Part shown: positions 34,084 to 45,093 of the stretch, in pieces
Layout: the number at the start of each line of letters is the position of its first letter
Position numbering within the stretch: position 1 is the stretch's first letter
Source: Primulina eburnea
Taxonomy: Eukaryota; Streptophyta; Magnoliopsida; Lamiales; Gesneriaceae
Length of the DNA stretch: 64,000 nt
NCBI RefSeq assembly: GCF_022965805.1
Contig: NC_133105.1
Span: 28,475,158 to 28,539,157, forward strand
Direction: 5' to 3'
Made by a program: the position numbers and the translations under genes
Notes under the pieces: generated by a model
What the model was told of the DNA's origin: nothing
The model's database searches: none
What the model saw: only the letters and a program-made list of their open reading frames with translations

Positions 34084-35696
34084 CTAAACTTTACTCGGAT
34101 CTACCGCAATACCATCTTCAGATATAATATGCCCCAAGAAGACAACCTGTCGCAACCAGAATTCACACTTGGACAGTTTGGCATACAACCGCTCATTCCT
34201 CAAAGTCTTCAATACAATCCTCAGGTGATCTGCATGCTCAGTCAAACTCTTCGAATACACCAAAATGTCGTCAATAAACACAATCACAAATTCATCTAAA
34301 TATCTCTGAAAAATACGGTTCATCAAACTCATGAAAACCGCTGGTGCATTCGTCAAACCGAAAGGCATAACAATAAACTCGTAATGCCCATACCTGGTTC
34401 GGAATGCAGTTTTCGGAATATCAACGTCTCTAACTCGGAGCTGATGATACCCTGATCTCAAATCAATCTTCGAATATACTGAAGATCCCTGTAACTGGTC
34501 AAATAAATCGTCGATGTGCGGCAACGGATATTTGTTCTTCACTGTTGCCTTGTTCAACTGTCTGTAATCAATACACAGTCGCATCGAACCATCTTTCTTT
34601 CTAACGAAAAGCACCGGAGCACCCCAAGGAGATACACTGGGTCTGATATATCCCTTGGACAGAAGATCCTCCAACTGTGCTTTCAACTCTTTCAGCTCTA
34701 TCGGCGCCATCCTATACGGAGCTCTCGAAATAGGAACAGAACAGGGCATAAGATCTATGCTGAAATCAACCTCTCGAACCGGAGGCAACCCTGTAATCTC
34801 ATCAGGAAAAACATCTGCAAACTCGCAAACCACTGGCAAATCTGCCAATGCTGGGCTCGATTTCAGTAGATCTACTGAATATATGAAAAAGCCCTCTGCT
34901 CCTCTCTGAAGCAATCTACTCATAGTCAGAGCAGATACTAAGGGAATCCGAGATCTGGAACCCTTGCCGTAAAATTTCCACTCGTCTGTCATTTCGGGTC
35001 TGAATCTGACAATCTTGTGGAAACAATCTACAGTGGCCCTGTACTTGGTCAACATGTCTATGCCAACTATAAAGTCAAAATCAGCTAAACCAAGTACTAC
35101 ACAATCAAGATCAATCTCATGCCCCTCAAACTGAAGCATACAGTGTCTAACAGTAGTCACAGATATCAAACCACTTCCCAACGGAGAAGCTATAGACACT
35201 ACTGTAGACATCGACTCAACAGGCAATGCATGTCTCAATGCAAAATGTTCAGAGATGAATGTATGATATGCACCTGTGTCAATCAACACATATGCAGGAT
35301 AACCGCAAAGAAAACAGCTACCTGCAATGACGTCATCTGGCGCCTCCTGCGCCTGCTCCTCGGTCAGGGCAAAAACACGTGCCTGCTGTCTGGGAGGCTG
35401 ACTCACAGTCTGACTACCTCCTGGTCTCTGCTGGGTCTGTGTGGAGGGTGGCTGAAAGGAGTGCACAGAGGATGCCCGTCTCTCCATCTGTGGCGCTGGT
35501 GCTAATGATCCTGTGCTCTGGAATCGTTGTGCACCTCTGTGGGGACAAACTCTGGCGAAGTGTCCCTGTTGCCTACAAATGTTGCAGCGTCCCAGAACTC
35601 CTTGACACTGCTCCGTCGCATGTCGCCCTCCGCACGAACCACAGTATGCGCCATTATACTCTGACCCCTGACCTCTCTGTCGAGATCCACTCGAAC
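34084..35696 (-). pseudogene. gag C-terminus, protease and RT N-terminus, Gypsy H
   Basis: Begins truncated in gag with [14 protein letters not shown] and the CCHC knuckle ([14 protein letters not shown]), then a glutamine-rich linker, protease with [16 protein letters not shown] and [10 protein letters not shown], and RT with [19 protein letters not shown] and [10 protein letters not shown]. It ends at TAG 34086-34084, where element F has GAG, a single nonsense change. The start at 35487 is only the first available codon; the real frame continues to the truncation at 35696. Confidence 0.85.
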
Positions 35697-35697
35697 C

Positions 35698-36014
35698 CCA
35701 AGGAGGCAGTTTGGATAAGGAATTTCGTCCAAGAGTTGGGCGTCATTCCTAATGGAGTTGCTCCTGTCCCGGTGTTTTGTGACAACACGGGAGCGATTGC
35801 TCAAGTAAAGGAGCCGAGGTCTCATCAGAAGTCCAAACACGTATTGAGAAAGTACCACATCCTCAGAGAGATCGTGGAAAGAGGAGATGTCATGATTGAC
35901 AAAGTCGACTCCGCAGATAATGTTGCTGATCCACTAACTAAGCCTTTACCAGGACCATCATTCGAGAAGCATCGCGAATCAATAGGTCTGAAGTATATGG
36001 GTAGTTGGCTCTAG
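35698..36014 (+). pseudogene. RNase H C-terminal fragment, Copia J
   Basis: The frame [17 protein letters not shown] ... VFCDNTGAIAQVKEPRSHQ ... DKVDSADNVADPLTKPLPG ... GLKYMGSWL is the standard end of plant Copia polyproteins, with the natural stop at 36012-36014 shortly before the LTR. All upstream domains are absent. The longer open frame reaching back to 35379 is a chance fusion through antisense gag of element H. Confidence 0.85.
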
Positions 36015-36028
36015 TGCAAGTGGGAGAT

Positions 36029-38091
36029 TGTTAGAGTAGGTGCACGTCGAGCCAAGTGTTGGCCAGTGTTCACGATGAAACTCTATGTATAAACGATCTT
36101 TATTTTAATAATATTTGAATTTATTATATTGGCGCATCTTTATCTGTATACCCATGCTAGTTGCATAGATAAAGTTCTTGATTATACAAATAGTAGAAAT
36201 AATATGAGATGCTCATATGATGAGTATCATGAAACTCATATTTGGAATACTGTATATTCTAAACGGTTCCTAGTCGATTCAGCCGCCACTAAGAAGGATA
36301 TAGGCCGCTCGAGTTAGAGACTAGTATCTGCGATGTGAGTACCATGTTTCATTGGTAGGGGACATTGTGATGTCCGAACATGCAGATAGGTGCTCCTTGT
36401 AGAGTGCACTGAACAACCCTCCATAAAAGGACTTTCCAAGTGGTTCTCACTTATCGAGTGGAATAGTCCTAGTTTATGGTTGTACACCATTAGTCCTTAT
36501 GACCCGGGACAACATTGAGACTCTATGTGCTAGAATTACACTTTGGCTTGTTTACCGACTCTCATGGAGTCATCAGGTGGTAAGGTTGGGTGTTCTGTCG
36601 AAACGTATAGGAGTCGATGCATTGTAGTCGGGGATTCACCGCTTACCTTCGGGTATGGATATCCTATGTGTTCTCATGTGTATGTAGATTGAAATCTCTG
36701 ATCAGAGTATGTTGGTAATTATGAAAGGGGTTTCATAGATTACACCATCGATGCAACTACAACATGACACATAGTATCGATTCATTGACAACTCTCGATA
36801 AACCAATGGTTGTCGAATCGGTCGAGATATATGAGTTGAAGGGACCGTACTGTACGCTAACCATAATTGAATGGTTCTTGCAGGCACTATCATTTGATAC
36901 CTAGGGAATCATGTAAGCGATGTTGCTAGGCGTTTAACATGATTCGTTGGGTGCTATCAGACTTGAGTTCTGACGTTCTTGTTATCAAAGAGTTGATATG
37001 TAAGAATGGAGCAATTGGGGTATGCTCATATAAGGACATGTTTAGTCCGAATCACATGGAGATGTGAACCCACGGCTAGTTGTATCAATGAACCATTGAG
37101 GGCCACACAAGTGCTAGCTTTCTAGATCCCGTTGAGAAGTAAAATAGTTCAATGTGTTGAACGGCTTATAAATGAGTTTATAAGCGTAAGGAAAAATAGA
37201 AGTATGACTTCTATGAGAGAAATGTAATTTTAATTTATGAATGTGTTCTTAAATTAAAAGTTGGCCAAATAAATAATGTATTTGAAAATTGTGATTTTCA
37301 TAAACATTATTATGGACAAAATTAAATTAATTCAAGTGTTGAATTAATTGAACACTAGTGGACCTAGTAGAGTCCAAATAATTAAATTAATTCAAGTGTA
37401 GAATTGATTAAATCAAATTGAGTCTTGTAGAGCTCAATTTAAATAAATTATTTAACTAGTGGACTTGAGTAAATTCAAGTAATATTTAATTAGTCTCAAA
37501 TATGTTTGAGATAATTAAATTTAGTCCATGGATTTTTATTTGTTAAAAATCAAATTAGATATGCATGCATGGGAGATGAAAGGTTGGGGAGACAACTTGT
37601 GCAAAGTCCAAGGCATGGCATTGGAATACACAACTACTTTTCCCACAACAAAGACTAGTCTTCCCTCCTCCTATTTTTGAATGCATATGGCCGAAACTTA
37701 CAATCATAATTCTACCAAGTTTTCTCTCAATTTTTCTCTTCAAGTGTTGAGGAAGAAAAATACTTCTCCTTGAAAAATCCTTTTATTTTTCTAGTGCAAA
37801 ATAAGAGGGGTTCTAGTTTGCAAGTGGTGGGCCTAATTTTGAAGGAAAGATTCAAGAACAAGGTGAAGCTTGTAGATTGTCTTGCCATCAAGAGCTTAGT
37901 TGTATATCAACTAAGTTGGAGCCATCATCAACCTTAAAAGGTTGATAGGTAACTATTTCTAAACACACTATGAATGTCATTTTGGTGTTTTATTGTATTT
38001 CCTACACAAACTCAAGGTGGCCAAAATTTATATGCTAAAATCGAAAATTTTTGTCCTTCCGTTGCGTTTCCGGCCACCGTAACCGATCCCC
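36029..38091 (+). repeat. 3' LTR of Copia J
   Basis: Starts TGTTAGAGTAGGTGC after the purine-rich AAGTGGGAGA. Blocks shared with K's LTR (inverted) include GTACACCATTAGTCCTTA, CCGGGACAACA, TCATCAGGTGG and TTCCGTTGCGTTT near the end. The expected ...CAACA terminus is not seen; the text passes from CCGATCCCC directly into K coding sequence, so the last few bases are lost or altered and the end coordinate is approximate. Confidence 0.75.
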
Positions 38092-38097
38092 TTTCAA

Positions 38098-39601
38098 AAC
38101 CAGAGGTCGATTTCGAATCATCTACATCACATTGGAAGCTAGAATCAGTGTAGCCTTCCAATTTTAATTCTCCACCTCCATAGACCATGAACAAGTTCTT
38201 AGTCCTTCTCAAGTACTTAAGAATGTCTTTCACGGCCTTCCAATGCATTGGACCAGGGTTCGCTTGATATCTGCTTGTAACACTCAAAGCGTAAGCAACA
38301 TCAGGAGGAGTCGATATCATACCATACATGATACTACCAATGGCTGACGCATATGGAATTCATGTCATCATCTCTATCTCTTCATCAGTTTTGGGACACA
38401 TAGCTTTAGATAGAGTAATACCATGACACATTGGTAAGTATCCTCTTTTGGACTCTTCCATAGAGAATCGTTTTATAATGGTATCGATATATGTGGCTTG
38501 GGTGAGCCCCAACATCCTTTTTGATCTATCTCTATAGATTTGTATTCCTAATACATAGGATGCTTCAGCCATGTCCTTCATGGAGAATTTACTGGCTAAC
38601 CATACTTTAGTTGATTGCAGTAATCCTACATCATTCCCAATGAGCAGGATATCATCAACATAAAGTACTAGGAATGTTACTGCACTCCCACTAACTTTCT
38701 TGTACACACACGATTCCTCAGGATTTTTAGCAAAACCAAACTCTTTGATAGTGCTATCAAATCTGAGGTTCCAACTCCTTGATGCCTGCTTGAGACCATA
38801 TATTGATCTCTGAAGTTTGCATACCTTATGCTCACTTCCTACTGATGTGTATCCCTCGGGTTGAGACATATAAATTTCTTCTTTGATGTCTCCATTGAGG
38901 AATGCAGTCTTTACATCCATTTGCCATATCTCATAGTCATACCATGCTGCTATGGCTAATAGTATTCTAATGGACTCAAACATAGCAACTGGTGAAAAAG
39001 TTTCCTCATAGTCAACTCCTTGCCTTTGAGTATATCCTTTTGCAACCAGTCTTGCTTTGAAGGTCACTACCTTCCCATCCGCCCCAAGCTTTCTTTTGTA
39101 GATCCATTTGCATCCTATGGGAACGATTCCCTCAGGTGGATCCACTAATGTCCAGACTTGGTTCGAATACATTGAGTCTATTTCTGACTGCATGGCTTCA
39201 AGCCATTTGGTTGAATCAGTATCAGATATTGCTTCTTTGAAATTCATTGGATCACATCCAACAGAAGACTCATCATGGTCTTGTTCATGAAGAAGCGTAT
39301 ATCTTGCAGGTGGTCTAATAACCCTATCAGACCTTCTAGAAGCTTGTACTTCAACTACTGGTTCTTGGGAAATAGGTTCAACTTCTATAGTTGATGAAGT
39401 ATCTTGAATTTCTTCAAGTTCTATCATCTTGCCTTTTCTATCTAATAGAAATTCCTTTTCCAAAAAGGTGGCATTTCTTGAAACAAACACTTTTTCTTCA
39501 TTTGGATGATAGAAATAATATCCAACAGAATTCTTTGGATATCCTACAAAGTAGCAAAAAGTGGATTTACTATCCAATTTGTCTCCCACTGTCTGCTTCA
39601 C
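38098..39601 (-). pseudogene. Reverse transcriptase and RNase H part, Copia K
   Basis: Typical Copia RT: WLEAMQSEIDSMYSNQVWTL, CKWIYKRKLGADGKV, RLVAKGYTQRQGVDYEETFS, and the catalytic LYVDDILLIGND box. RNase H-side text follows (DVAYALSVTSRYQANPGP, YTDSSFQCDVDDSKSTSGF) in a shifted frame from 38329 and is cut near 38097 by J. A stop and frame change lie near 38330-38360. The N-terminal end joins directly to integrase remnants after the deletion at about 39600. Confidence 0.85.
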
Positions 39602-40278
39602 ATTAAGTATTATCCACCTCGATCAGATCGAAGTGCCTTAATAATTCTTTCTAGCTGATTTTCTACTTCAGATATGAATTCTTTGAACTTTTCAATGCTT
39701 CAGATTTGTGTTTCATCAATAAACGTACCCATACCTCGAATGGTCATCAGTAAAGGTAATGAGTAGGAATGCCCAAATTTTGTGCTAACACTTAGCGGGC
39801 CACAAACGTCCGTGTGGATCAAATCCAGTAGACCATGCGCACGTTCCACGTTTTCATTGAATGGAGTTTTAGTCATTTTTCCTTTTAGACAGGACTCACA
39901 AGTTGGTAGAGAATTTATGTCTGACAAATCAAACATGCCTTCTCCCACTAGCTTGTGCATCCTTCTTTGAGAAATATGACCTAGTCTAGCGTGCCATATT
40001 TGTGCAGGATTTGGATCTTCTATTTTTCTTTTGTTTGTTGTTGTTTTTGTATGTGTTTGGACATTGTTTAACGGAATATCTTTCAATTTTAAGTTATAGA
40101 GATCGTTTGTTAATTCTCCAGTTCCAATCAAACATTCATTCTTGTATAAATTGCAAACACCTTTAGCAAAAACACAAGAATAACCATCCCTATCAAGCAT
40201 AGAAATAGAAATAATGTTTTTAACCAATTCAGGAACAAATAAAACGTCTCTCAAAAACAACTTAAAATTATTGTCCAA
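39602..40278 (-). pseudogene. Integrase N-terminal part, Copia K (core deleted)
   Basis: Contains the pre-integrase zinc region (IWHARLGHISQRRMHKLVGEG ends in C..C of CESCLKGKMT) and the first Asp region (LIHTDVCGPL). The frame then decays through MTIRGMGTFIDETQI, and remnants ALRSDRGG around 39630 represent the second Asp. After that the sequence jumps to KQTVGDKLDSKS just before RT. The integrase section with the third catalytic residue is absent, so K cannot insert itself. Confidence 0.8.
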
Positions 40279-40280
40279 AA

Positions 40281-41301
40281 TTAAAGTAATGTCTCCAACG
40301 GCAGTGGTAGCAACTTTTGCTCCATTTCTAGTCTTAGAAAGGTCTCACCATCTCTAAGCCTCCTGCTTCTTCCCATCACCTGCAAATAATTGCATAGATG
40401 AGAACCACATCCGGTATTCAATACCCAAGAAGAGGAATTAATAGAAACATTAACTTCAATATAAAACATACCATGGCCAAAACGCTTCTGGGCAAGATAC
40501 TCCGCGCAATTACGCCTCCAGTGTCCAGGCTTGTTGCAGTGGAAACAGACTTGTTCTGACTTGTCAGGCTTTGAGGGCCCCGGATTTGCTTTCTTGTATG
40601 GCTTTTTGTTGGGCTTGTTCTTCTTTGTAGGGGCAGAACGCTTCTTGCCTTTATTTGGGGCTCCCTTTTTCATACCATACGAAAAACCCACTAGAAGAAC
40701 AGGCTTTTCCTTTTTAATTGTGGCCTCATAATTAGTAAGCATATTGACCAACTCTTCAAGGGTGGCCTCAAGCTTATTCATATTAAAATTAACCACAAAT
40801 CCATCGAACGAGGCAGGCATAGACAGCAAGAGAATATCAGTCGAGAGCTCAGTAGGTATAACCAAATCGAGTCCCACCAACTTCTCGATGAGCCCAATCA
40901 TCCTAACACCATGCTCATGGACCAAAGTCCCCTCTCGCAAGCGTGTAGTCAAGAGTTCTTTAACAGTCGCATGTATTTCTGAACGAGTTTGTACAGCATA
41001 CAATTCTTTCAGATGAAGGTGAATGTCAGCAGCATTCACCGCCTCCTCGAACCTCCTCTGAAGTTCATTCGACATAGAAGCCAACATGTAGCTCTTAGCT
41101 TGGAGATCATGATCCCAATGTATCTCAAGCTTAGAACCTACTGATATTAGGAGCCGCCTCCTTAGGTGGCTTCTTATCAAGCACATACACAATCTTTTCA
41201 GAGTTCAGAACAATCTTTAAGTTTCGAAACCAGTCATGATAGTTAGGGCCAGTCAATTTGTTTTGATCGAGAATGATTGAAAGCGGGTTACGAGTAGACA
41301 T
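40281..41301 (-). pseudogene. gag: gag and protease of Copia K
   Basis: The start is ATG at 41301 (MSTRNPLSIILDQNKLTG), the usual opening of this Copia gag. A frame change near 41150-41190 leads into DHDLQAKSYMLASMSNELQR, capsid text, a basic linker (NKGKKRSAPTKKNKPNKKPY) and the CCHC knuckle CFHCNKPGHWRRNC. Protease follows in the same frame with WVLNTGCGSH: Asn (codon 40418-40416) stands where the catalytic Asp of DTG belongs. Confidence 0.85.
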
Positions 41302-43114
41302 CGTAAATATACTGAAAATGAAAACAGATAAATGTTACTGATAATTTTAAAATAATTCTCAGATATAAAATATGGATTTCATTTTATAAATTACCCTCCC
41401 ACTATTTTGACATTTCCACCACCCTCTGATGAAAAAGGGAAATCGTATTTCCTTAGTGGGCACGTAGAGTCCAATTAGCCAATTATAATCCCAAAAAATA
41501 TCAGCCAATTATAATTTCTAAAAGGTAGAGTCCAATTGCATCCCTATGCAACCTCCACGTGTTTTGCCTCACGTTTAATAAGGACCCAACAATATAACGT
41601 CGTTTATTTTCACGTGTCAAACCAACCCATCAATATTGAATTGTAGTGGACGGTCGCCATGAGTTCTCCCAATAATATGAGCCGAAGTCATGGGAGTTCC
41701 ACTCAATTCACATCATATGTCCGGTGGAAGTCACAGCTTTCCGGCAGTACAGGCCTCCCCAATAATATGAGCCAGACACTGTCCACGGGTAGCGATCAAC
41801 ATGCAACCACGGTTGATGGAAGGCAAGGAAAAATTAACTCCTTTAATTTTTACTTTTTCGGTTTGATATAAATTTTGAATCTTATTCAAAATGAGGGATT
41901 TTAATTTTAAAATGGTCTCATCATTTTAATTTGAAAATCGCGTGCCACGAGTTTGTATATTTGCCGGATTCATGCAACTATATTATATAATAATATACAT
42001 ACATGCATACTACTATATATCACATATATCATAATATGACATTCAACAATAAATAAGGATGATCGATCGCCAACACTATTAGATCCATGTGAGCCATACA
42101 TGGATCCTGGTCCAAACCTAGGTGAATGCAGAGATGCAAATGCAACTATTACAAGAGCTTCCAATATTTTACATGTCTTCGTCTTGATCATCGGGCCCAC
42201 CATCTTCCAGTCTTGATCTCCCACTATTTCTAATTATTACATTTGAATAGCCATGGCACATAAGGGATACATCTCATGGGGGTGGGAACGAGCCATAAAC
42301 CAGGCCCACTTTAATAATATCAAATATTATAAAATTGAATAAAAACAGTAAAATATCCTAACATACACCCAACACATTGGTCAAGGCTCTCGATCATCCT
42401 TCATGCATTTATATCAAATATGCACATCAATTTAATTAAACAATTTAATTAATTGATCAATCATATATCTAATAATTATATCACTAACCACAACAATTAT
42501 TAAAGAATTTAATAAATTAAATAAACTCCTTTATTTAATTTCCAATTAAATCAATAATAATTGATTTCTTATAAAATCTCATTTTTACATTAAATAATTA
42601 AAATCATATTCTAATTAATTATTTTACAAGAAAATTATTAATTTCTCAAAATTAATTTTCCAAAATAAAAATTGAACCAATTTTCAAAATATCAATTTTA
42701 CCCAAAATTTTGAAAAATCAGAAAATTGCACCATGGGCCAAAACAATTCAAGCCCACCAATCAGAACGCTTCCCGAGACGATCCCGGGCAGTCGCCCCTG
42801 CTGCCCGCCCGCTGCCCGAACGTTTCGGGCAGTGGCAGCAACCTGTGCGCGCAATGCGCGCACAGGTGCGCGCAACGCTGCGCACAGCGTGCAGACGCTC
42901 CACACGCTGCGCCGCGTTGTGCACCGCCCTGGTCCGCGCGCGCATGCCGCGTGCTGCGCGCGGTCTGCCCGGAACAATCCTGGGTAGATCGCGAATTTTT
43001 TTTTTTTTTCCGAAAAATTTAATTTTATGGTGCATCAATATTTCTGAAAATTTTCTTGTGTGGTTAGAAACAAATTATTCAATATAATTTAAATCATACG
43101 ATTCAAAAAACCTG
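41302..43114 (-). other. Long leader of Copia K
   Basis: Untranslated 1.8-kb stretch between gag and the primer site. It includes two AATAATATGAGCC motifs (41671 and 41760 areas), blocks conserved in the 2295-3532 fragment, an AT-rich part (42420-42700) and a GC-rich palindromic segment (42770-42985). Such a long leader suggests captured sequence or a structured RNA; no protein is supported, and the frames over 42684-43087 come from the GC-rich repeats. Confidence 0.65.
42770..42985. repeat. GC-rich palindromic segment in Copia K leader
   Basis: CGCGC-rich sequence with repeated partial palindromes such as GCGCGCAATGCGCGCAC, CTGCGCACAGCG and GCGCGCATGC, plus paired CCCGGGCAG / CTGCCCG strings. 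It stands out sharply between AT-rich neighbours. It resembles the GC arrays in the Gypsy LTRs but sits outside the LTR, next to the primer site. Confidence 0.65.
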
Positions 43115-43126
43115 GCTCTGATACCA
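43115..43126 (-). other. Primer binding site of Copia K
   Basis: Minus-strand TGGTATCAGAGC, one base inside the LTR edge TGTTGGATC. Confidence 0.85.
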
Positions 43127-43127
43127 C

Positions 43128-45093
43128 TGTTGGATCTGGTTTTCTACGCGCCCAAACGCAGCGGAAGATTTAAAAATTTTATTTTTTTTTGAAAAACAAA
43201 ATAATTTTGCTTTAGGCGCTCATATGATTTAACAAAACATACATAGGATGTTTAGAGAAAGATATACCTTTGGCTAATAAATCACTGGACATCAACCGAT
43301 CCGGTATACAGATCTGGCTCTTGATGAATCCCTACGATCTTTCTTCAAGAAATTCCTTTCCTTCCTTCTAATCAGGTCCACGACTGAATAGAATGATCCT
43401 CTTCCAAATCGCACTAGAAATATTGGAAGATATTTATCGTATGAGAGAATTATTTTGAGAGACGGCTCAAACCCCAAAAATTGAATCAAGAGGTGGCCAA
43501 AATATTCTTTTTATTTGGAAGTGGGTGTCTCGAATCATGTGAGATAGTGGGGCTAGGGTTTTGTCTTTATATGTGTATTTATAATTACATTAAACCCTAA
43601 TTTCATAATTAACATTAATGGGCTTGATTTAATTAATTGGGCTAGTCCAACTAGTTTAATTAATTTAATCAAAGTCCATTAAAACTTTAATTATTTAATA
43701 TGTTGGATTTGTACCCTTACAAGCCCATTAAACATATTATCCACCATATTTAATTTATTAATTAATCAACTCAACTTTTGAGCTTAATAAATTAAATACG
43801 TTGTAAATTCAACTCCTTGAATTTTTATCACCTCCAAAATTTAATATTTAATAAACCCAACATTTGAGTTTAATAAATTAAATTCTCAAATTTTATAAAT
43901 TCAACTACTTGAATTTATTTTCTCAAAATTTAATTATCATAAATTCAACTCCTTGAATTTACTATATAATATAAATTCAACTTTTGAATTTATTCTCTCA
44001 ACGGGAACAAACAATCCAGTACTTGTGTGACCCTCAATGGTTCAGGGATACAGCTAGCCGTGGGTTCACAACTCTTTGTGATTCAGGACATAATTCTTTA
44101 TTCGGGCTTACCCTAGTTAGCCCCATTCTTTTCATCAACACCTTGATCAAGAATGTCAGAACTCATTTCTGATAGTACCCATCGGATCATGGTAAGAGCG
44201 TCTAGTAGCATCGCCCCATGATCCCCTAGGTATCACTGATAGTGCCTGCAAGAACCAGTCGATTATGATTAACGTACAGTACGGTCACTTCATCTCATAT
44301 ATCCCGATCGAATCTGCAACCATTGGTTCATCGAGGGTTGCATATTAATTCGATAACTATGTGATAACTATAATAGTGGCATCGCGTGTACTATTTTTAG
44401 AACTCCTTCTCTAACGTACATCTCATACTCTGGCCAGAGATTCCATGCACTATTATTTCATTAGATCACATAGGATATCCACACCCGTAGGTGAGCGGTG
44501 AATCCCCGACTACAATGCACTGGCTCCTATATGTGTCGCAACTGTACCCAACCTCGCCACCTGATGACTCTCCTGGAGTCGGTAAACGAGTCAAAGCACA
44601 GCCCTAGCATATAGAGCCTCAGTGTTGTCCCGGGTTGTAAGGACTAATGGTGTACAATCATAACCACAGACTTATCCTCTTGATGAATGATAACCACTGG
44701 AAAGTCTGAGAGAGGGTTGTTCGGTATAATCATCATATGACTACCCATCTGCATGTTTGGACATCTCTATGCCCTTACTAAGAAACGAAGTACACAACAT
44801 CACAGATGCTAGTCTCGAGCTCAAGCGACCTTTATCCATGTTATAGGCGGCTGAATCGACTATGAACGAATTTAGATCATACAGTATTTACAAACGAGTT
44901 TCAACATCGAATTACGATTCATTTGTATTAAAGTATAATCAAGGTCTTTATCTATGTTTGATAACATGGGTATACAGATAAAGAAATAACAAACCATGAA
45001 ATAATGAATTATATTAAAATAAAGATTGTTTATTACACTTGAGTCAATAAAATCCCTAGTCAATAGTTGACTTGTTGGGCATCTACTCTAACA
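43128..45093 (-). repeat. 5' LTR of Copia K
   Basis: Plus-strand edges TGTTGGATCTGG and CATCTACTCTAACA form the usual TGTTAGAG...CCAACA LTR ends. Blocks match J's LTR in inverse orientation (TGTACAATCATAACC, GTCCCGGGTTG, TCATCAGG-type motifs). AAATTCAAC-type AT-rich repeats fill 43590-43990. The right flank GTGGC is the candidate target duplication, but its partner is lost. Confidence 0.85.

Larger units (their letters stand above)
30014..35696 (-). mobile_element. Gypsy element H, chromovirus lacking its 5' end
   Basis: Minus-strand element: 3' LTR (30014-31845), polypurine tract, near-complete pol with a single stop, protease and the C-terminal end of gag. At about 35696 it breaks inside the serine-rich part of gag and joins Copia J. 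The 5' LTR, leader and most of gag are gone. It is the best-preserved pol of the window and belongs to the family of F. Confidence 0.85.
35697..38091 (+). mobile_element. Copia element J (3' end only)
   Basis: Plus-strand fragment with the end of RNase H, polypurine tract and a 3' LTR of about 2.06 kb. The left break joins H gag to J RNase H at about 35696. The right end meets Copia K at about 38091 within K's RNase H text. J shares LTR blocks with K but lies in the opposite orientation, so the two LTRs form a large inverted pair. Confidence 0.8.
38092..45093 (-). mobile_element. Copia element K, defective
   Basis: Minus-strand element with 5' LTR (43128-45093), primer site, an unusually long leader (about 1.8 kb), gag, a damaged protease, integrase with a large internal deletion, RT and the start of the RNase H region. 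The 3' end is missing where Copia J adjoins. It interrupts LTR fragment M on the right. Confidence 0.85.

Noticed and set aside
35379..36014. A 211-codon plus-strand gene
   Set aside because: The first half is antisense to gag of H and the second half is Copia RNase H; the fusion is a junction artefact.
42684..43087. Alanine/arginine-rich frames in the Copia K leader and similar ones at 48320-48862
   Set aside because: They come from GC-rich repeats, overlap in several frames and lack family similarity.
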